From: Batrachochytrium dendrobatidis JAM81
Taxonomy: Eukaryota; Chytridiomycota; Chytridiomycetes; Rhizophydiales
Assembly (NCBI RefSeq): GCF_000203795.2
Contig: NW_006281099.1
Location: 1,553,774 to 1,617,773, forward strand
Length of the DNA stretch: 64,000 nt
Direction of reading: 5' to 3'
Positions 60,501 to 64,000 of the stretch are shown here, piece by piece. The notes below the pieces were generated by a model that was not told the origin of the DNA, did not search any database, and worked only from the letters and a program-made list of their open reading frames with translations. A program made the translations under genes and the position numbers. Every line of letters starts with the position of its first letter. Position 1 is the first letter of the stretch.

Positions 60501-61848
60501 AAATATGGTTTGGCAACCCATGCAACATCTGCATGATATCGAGATCGTTTTAATTGTTCTGGACCTATGTCCAACTTATTTGCTGAAATATGTTGAAGAA
60601 ATGGATGATTGGCTAGTGCATTAACACTTGCTCGCTTTGAGGGTGTAAATTCCAAACATTCGTAGATGAAATGTTTTAAATTGATGTCGACAAGACTATC
60701 TGATTGGAGAAATCTAGAACTAGGTGATTTCCACGCCAGTATTGTTTTTAATACTTGTCCAGTATCGGATATATCTGTGTTTAAAAACTCTGGTCCAAAG
60801 TATAATTCCAATAGCAAGATCCCTAGACTCCATACGTCCGCCTAATAACATTAGCGCATTAGTATATTTACAAGTAACAGATCTGGTATCAACACGGAGT
60901 AATTGGTTGCAGCAAATATTTTCTAATCATTGTTATAAAGATTAAACACCACGAACCTTTGGAGATGATGACATGGCAAAACAAGGACCTGCTGCAATAG
61001 TTTCTGGAGAAAGATAGTGCGGATATCCGATGGGAAAGGTGACATCTTGGCCGTTTCCAGTCAGGTAGTAAAGTCCATAGTTTGATATAATGATGTGATC
61101 CGACTTGTCCACATAAATATGTTTTGGGTGAATATTTCTGTGTATCAGTCCATTGGCATGCAGATACATAAGCGCATGAACCAGTTCTCTGGTCCACCGA
61201 GACAGCCTTTCAATGGATCTGATGTTTTTAGCTGGACTAGGGAGATGTATAGTTAGTCAAAGCATTGCTTTCAAGCCAATGATTATGCATAACAGCATCA
61301 GACTGAATGAACAGCAGGATTACCATGATGATATCAGATCTTGTAAAGAAACGCATCCTGTCACACCTTCTGAAACAACATAGATCCGACCTGAAAAATA
61401 ATCAAAAGCTGGTTTAGTCTACATGAATGCATTATATGCTGAATATAACTGTTGGTAACTGTTATAGCCAAAGCGGTTTATAGGTTTTGATGAGAGCCAG
61501 TCATCTTGAACAACGTCGATTATTGTAGCAGATGTTCCCAATGCTATCCAATCCATAAAACACAATAGCTTGAGTAATACTTGTACCATGAGAGTTTTTA
61601 GAGATATCAATGTACTCGCATAGACAGGGCAAGAGTTTGGAGATTGTTCTAAGATGCTGGAATCTACCCACGATCTTAGTAGCCGATGCAAACTGTCCGC
61701 TAGTTCCGAGTGGTTTGCAAGTTGATGCTACGAATGAAAGAACCTGAAGACTAGCAGGACGAAACAACACATTGGAAACTTCATTTCCTGCCATGCCAAT
61801 GTTTGTGGTGGACTGAGTCCTATGCATATCCTTGCGAACTCCAAACAT
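57577..61848 (-). CDS. TBCK: TBCK-like pseudokinase-TBC-rhodanese protein
   Basis: TBCK proteins join a protein kinase-like domain, a Rab-GAP (TBC) domain and a rhodanese-like domain, and are linked to mTOR and endosomal traffic. The kinase-like part (61848 to about 60500) lacks key residues: [11 protein letters not shown] in place of HRD, and [10 protein letters not shown] in place of DFG. However, [15 protein letters not shown] and [12 protein letters not shown] remain. The TBC domain has both catalytic fingers: [17 protein letters not shown] (arginine) and [13 protein letters not shown] (glutamine). It continues with [24 protein letters not shown]. The rhodanese-like end has [22 protein letters not shown] and a tail ending SPGMSRCTQ. 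About 18 short exons. The ATG at 61848 was chosen because it matches the family start. Confidence 0.9.
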
Positions 61849-61990
61849 GGTTTGATTAGGATTGTCAAGTTTCAACAAGTTCCAACAGCGCGTTTCCTTT
61901 GAATTTAAAATGTCAAACTCGATCACTTGAATGCCAATGTAACCTTTTTATTCAAAACTAATTCTCTGTTTTATCGCATGTTGTCATGAC

Positions 61991-63595
61991 TCAAGCCTTG
62001 GCGGTCTTTTTGGCCACTTTGGATTTCACTGTTGTCTTGACTGTTGTCTTGACTGCTTTGCCTTGAGATGGTACCGCGTCGGTACTCTCAGAAACCGGGT
62101 TTGCTTTCTTTGTCAACTTTTCCTTGGCAGGCAATACCTTTTTGGGTGTCTTTATAGGCTCAACTGGCTCATCTGGCTCATCCTCAGCCATCTCACTTTC
62201 AAAAATCTCCTCGATAGTTCTTTCTTTAATCGCCACCTCAGTACTTTCGTCATCCTTCTCAACATCTCCAGCAGGCTCGTCATGCAGAGCATTATAGATT
62301 GGAAGCGCAACTGATGTGGTAGTCTTGATGTACACGGATTGAATGTTGTTCCATTTTCCGGGAAGCTTTTCAGCTGCTTTATTGACTACGGCCATAATAT
62401 TCTCCACATTTTGCTCCTGTGACAGCTTTAATGAGCCTGTCTTTATAGAACTAGGTATATCAATCAAATTGTCAACAAGTCACTGATAAGTTCCAGTACA
62501 GGTTGGTTGAATCAACTCTATCAAAACACTAAAGATAAAGTCGACTTACTTGCACACGCCTTTGTTAAGATGAAGATATGTAGAATGGATTGCACGTTCA
62601 ATTTCAGACTTGACATCTTTTTTTGTAAGACTGACTGTTGCTGGGTGCCTATATCGTTTGATGAGAATATGGTCAATAAACAATGGATCTCGATCTTTTT
62701 AATCGGCAGCCTTGTTGGCATCAAGACTTTACTCGCAAACTCATGCTTACTTTTTCTTGTTGAAAAAAGTTTTTCCAATTAATTTGGGAAGAAGAGGAAT
62801 CACTCGCTCGTCGGCAAGAAACATATCATAGGCAGCACACAGCTGGCGCTTTGCCTCATATGGTATAAATTTGCTCTTGAGCTTGGATATACCAATAATC
62901 TATTGCCAAAAGTTGTGTAAACTGCGTTAATCATTCACATATCTATCAAGTCAACCCACTGACATATCAAGTCTAATGATATACTTTAGAAACACGAGTA
63001 ACTCCAGCGTTCTTGATAAGATCTTTAAACTCTCTTTGAGGATCCTTGACAAACATACATATTTCAGCAGTATCTGACAAAATAGAATTTGGCAATCGAC
63101 TAAACAGATTATACAGACATTGTTGAGAAATAAGCAAATTAGCATCAATGGGTGCAACATGAAAGCGAGTTTAACTCGCTCATAAGGCTACAGCGATGTT
63201 ACATACATTGAAACTGGCTTGCTTTTAAATTTTTCTGGAATTTTCTTGGTGGTGATAATGGTCCAAACAACTTCACTGTTCAAGCCATCAGCATCACTTT
63301 CAGCAATAATATTTTCAGTGGTAGCCTTGTTCTTGACATCTAATTTGCGCATGCGAATGTGTGCAAGCAGAGCTTTTGTGGCTTTTTCAACCTATATATC
63401 CATCAGTGAGTTTGTTGAAGAAATTAGTACTAAGGAATATTTGATAATAAAATTATTCCATGTAAATGGGATTTGAATTCACAGTATACAGATAGCAAGA
63501 GCTACAGTCTGAAACCAAGTCATATACAGAAAATAGCAATCCAAGTCTCAAGTTGAGGATTGACTAAATATTTTCCTAACCTGAATCTGATCCAT
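61991..63595 (-). CDS. ribosomal L1-domain nucleolar protein (UTP30/CIC1/RSL1D1)
   Basis: These L1-fold proteins act in pre-ribosome assembly in the nucleolus. Exon 1 is tiny (63595-63581, MDQIQ) and joins at GTTAGG to VEKATKALLAHIRMRKLDVKNKATTENI, the start of the L1 domain. Further exons encode VVWTIITTKKIPEKFKSK, then SILSDTAEICMFVKDPQREFKDLI and IIGISKLKSKFIPYEAKRQLCAAYDMFLADERVIPLLPKLIG. The last exon has the NIMAVVNKAAEKLPGKWNNIQSVYIKTTTSVALPIY end of the domain, an acidic stretch, and a lysine-rich tail with VKTTVKTTVKSKVAKK. Which of the paralogues (Utp30 or Cic1) is uncertain. Confidence 0.88.
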
Positions 63596-63711
63596 CGTAT
63601 GCAAGTATTTCAGGATTGGAATATAATATTCAATTCGAAAGAAAAAAAAATATTCCCAATCGATTAAAAAACTTTTAAATTGTTGAAAATTCTTTCTTGA
63701 ATTCAACACCA

Positions 63712-64000
63712 ATGTCGCCAGCAATGACAGACTCTTCTAAATCCCAACCACCTGTAGAAGCAGTCAAGATTGATCCAAAACAGAATATGGATCAGCAGAG
63801 CTCGACACTGGCTCATTATAGTCTTTTAGCCAGTTTAGATGCTCAAAAACGCCTGGAGTCAGCCGAGCAATTGATGCAGCTGCTTGTCAAATTCCAATCC
63901 GAAATGGATGCCCCGAATGCTGAACGTAACGAATCAGCATCCTCTGACTTGAATTCTTGCTATGCCACTGATGTGACTTATGGTCTTCGACGTCTGTTGC
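63712..64000 (+). CDS. N-terminal part of a POL5/MYBBP1A-like nucleolar protein, cut by window end
   Basis: An open frame starts at ATG 63712 and runs off the window. It contains HYSLLASLDAQKRLESAEQLMQLLVKFQ and ends near VTYGLRRLL. The order of a short hydrophilic leader, an L..LD...RL.AA..L helix and a YGLRRL motif is typical of the N-terminus of DNA polymerase V/MYBBP1A proteins, which act in rRNA production despite the name. Only about 96 residues are visible, so the call is tentative. It diverges from the L1-domain gene with 116 bp between start codons. Confidence 0.6.
   Translation, partial: MSPAMTDSSKSQPPVEAVKIDPKQNMDQQSSTLAHYSLLASLDAQKRLESAEQLMQLLVKFQSEMDAPNAERNESASSDLNSCYATDVTYGLRRLL

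Noticed and set aside
1..64000. tRNA, rRNA, CRISPR arrays, operons or ribosome-binding sites
   Set aside because: I saw no cloverleaf, rRNA core sequence or regular direct-repeat array by eye. The gene structure is eukaryotic, so bacterial signals are not expected.

Overview
The window looks like nuclear DNA of an early-diverging, probably chytrid-type, fungus. The evidence is AT-rich DNA with densely packed genes on both strands, many short GT-AG introns (mostly about 50-130 bp), and a mixed gene set. That set includes fungal signatures (VMA21, GPI1/PIGQ, PET127, a MNN1-type mannosyltransferase, HbrB/BIT61) together with genes that, as far as I know, are missing from yeasts (TBCK, PTAR1, a glomulin-like protein, ZNG1). 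The placement is an inference from content; I could not compare with any genome.

Layout. 1-7 kb: a fragment at the edge, VMA21, SPC2, CDK1 (minus) and an eIF4B-like RRM protein diverging from it. 7-13 kb: an HbrB/BIT61-like TORC2 subunit and a Q-rich bHLH factor, both minus, in a region crowded with copies of a small inverted-repeat element. 13-27.8 kb: PTAR1, condensin CAP-D2, an unknown coiled-coil protein, protoporphyrinogen oxidase and eIF2B-epsilon. 28.2-32.5 kb: a 4.3-kb block bounded by 942-bp inverted arms that carries an intact secreted aspartyl protease gene. 32.6-48 kb: an MCUR1/CCDC90-like protein, ROK1/DDX52 helicase, PET127, a glomulin-like protein, a mitochondrial S-adenosylmethionine carrier, eIF3i and a leucine-rich-repeat protein. 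48.7-64 kb: a MNN1-family mannosyltransferase, ZNG1, PIGQ/GPI1, TBCK, a ribosomal-L1-domain nucleolar protein and the start of a POL5-like gene.

The genes are mostly housekeeping (cell cycle, translation initiation, ribosome assembly, haem, GPI anchors, mitochondrial RNA and metabolite handling) and do not form one pathway. The unusual parts are the mobile or repeat layer. First, there is a family of 0.4-0.7-kb non-coding elements with about 20-bp terminal inverted repeats (consensus CAGCCGTATTCACGTAAAAT) flanked by TA, typical of Tc1/mariner-derived MITEs. There are at least six copies, three of them inside introns. Second, there is the 942-bp-armed inverted-repeat cassette with the protease cargo. 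Other oddities are two GC-AG introns, an eIF3i start codon that stands alone in its exon, and a protease whose second catalytic motif reads DTC instead of DTG. I saw no tRNA, rRNA or CRISPR array.
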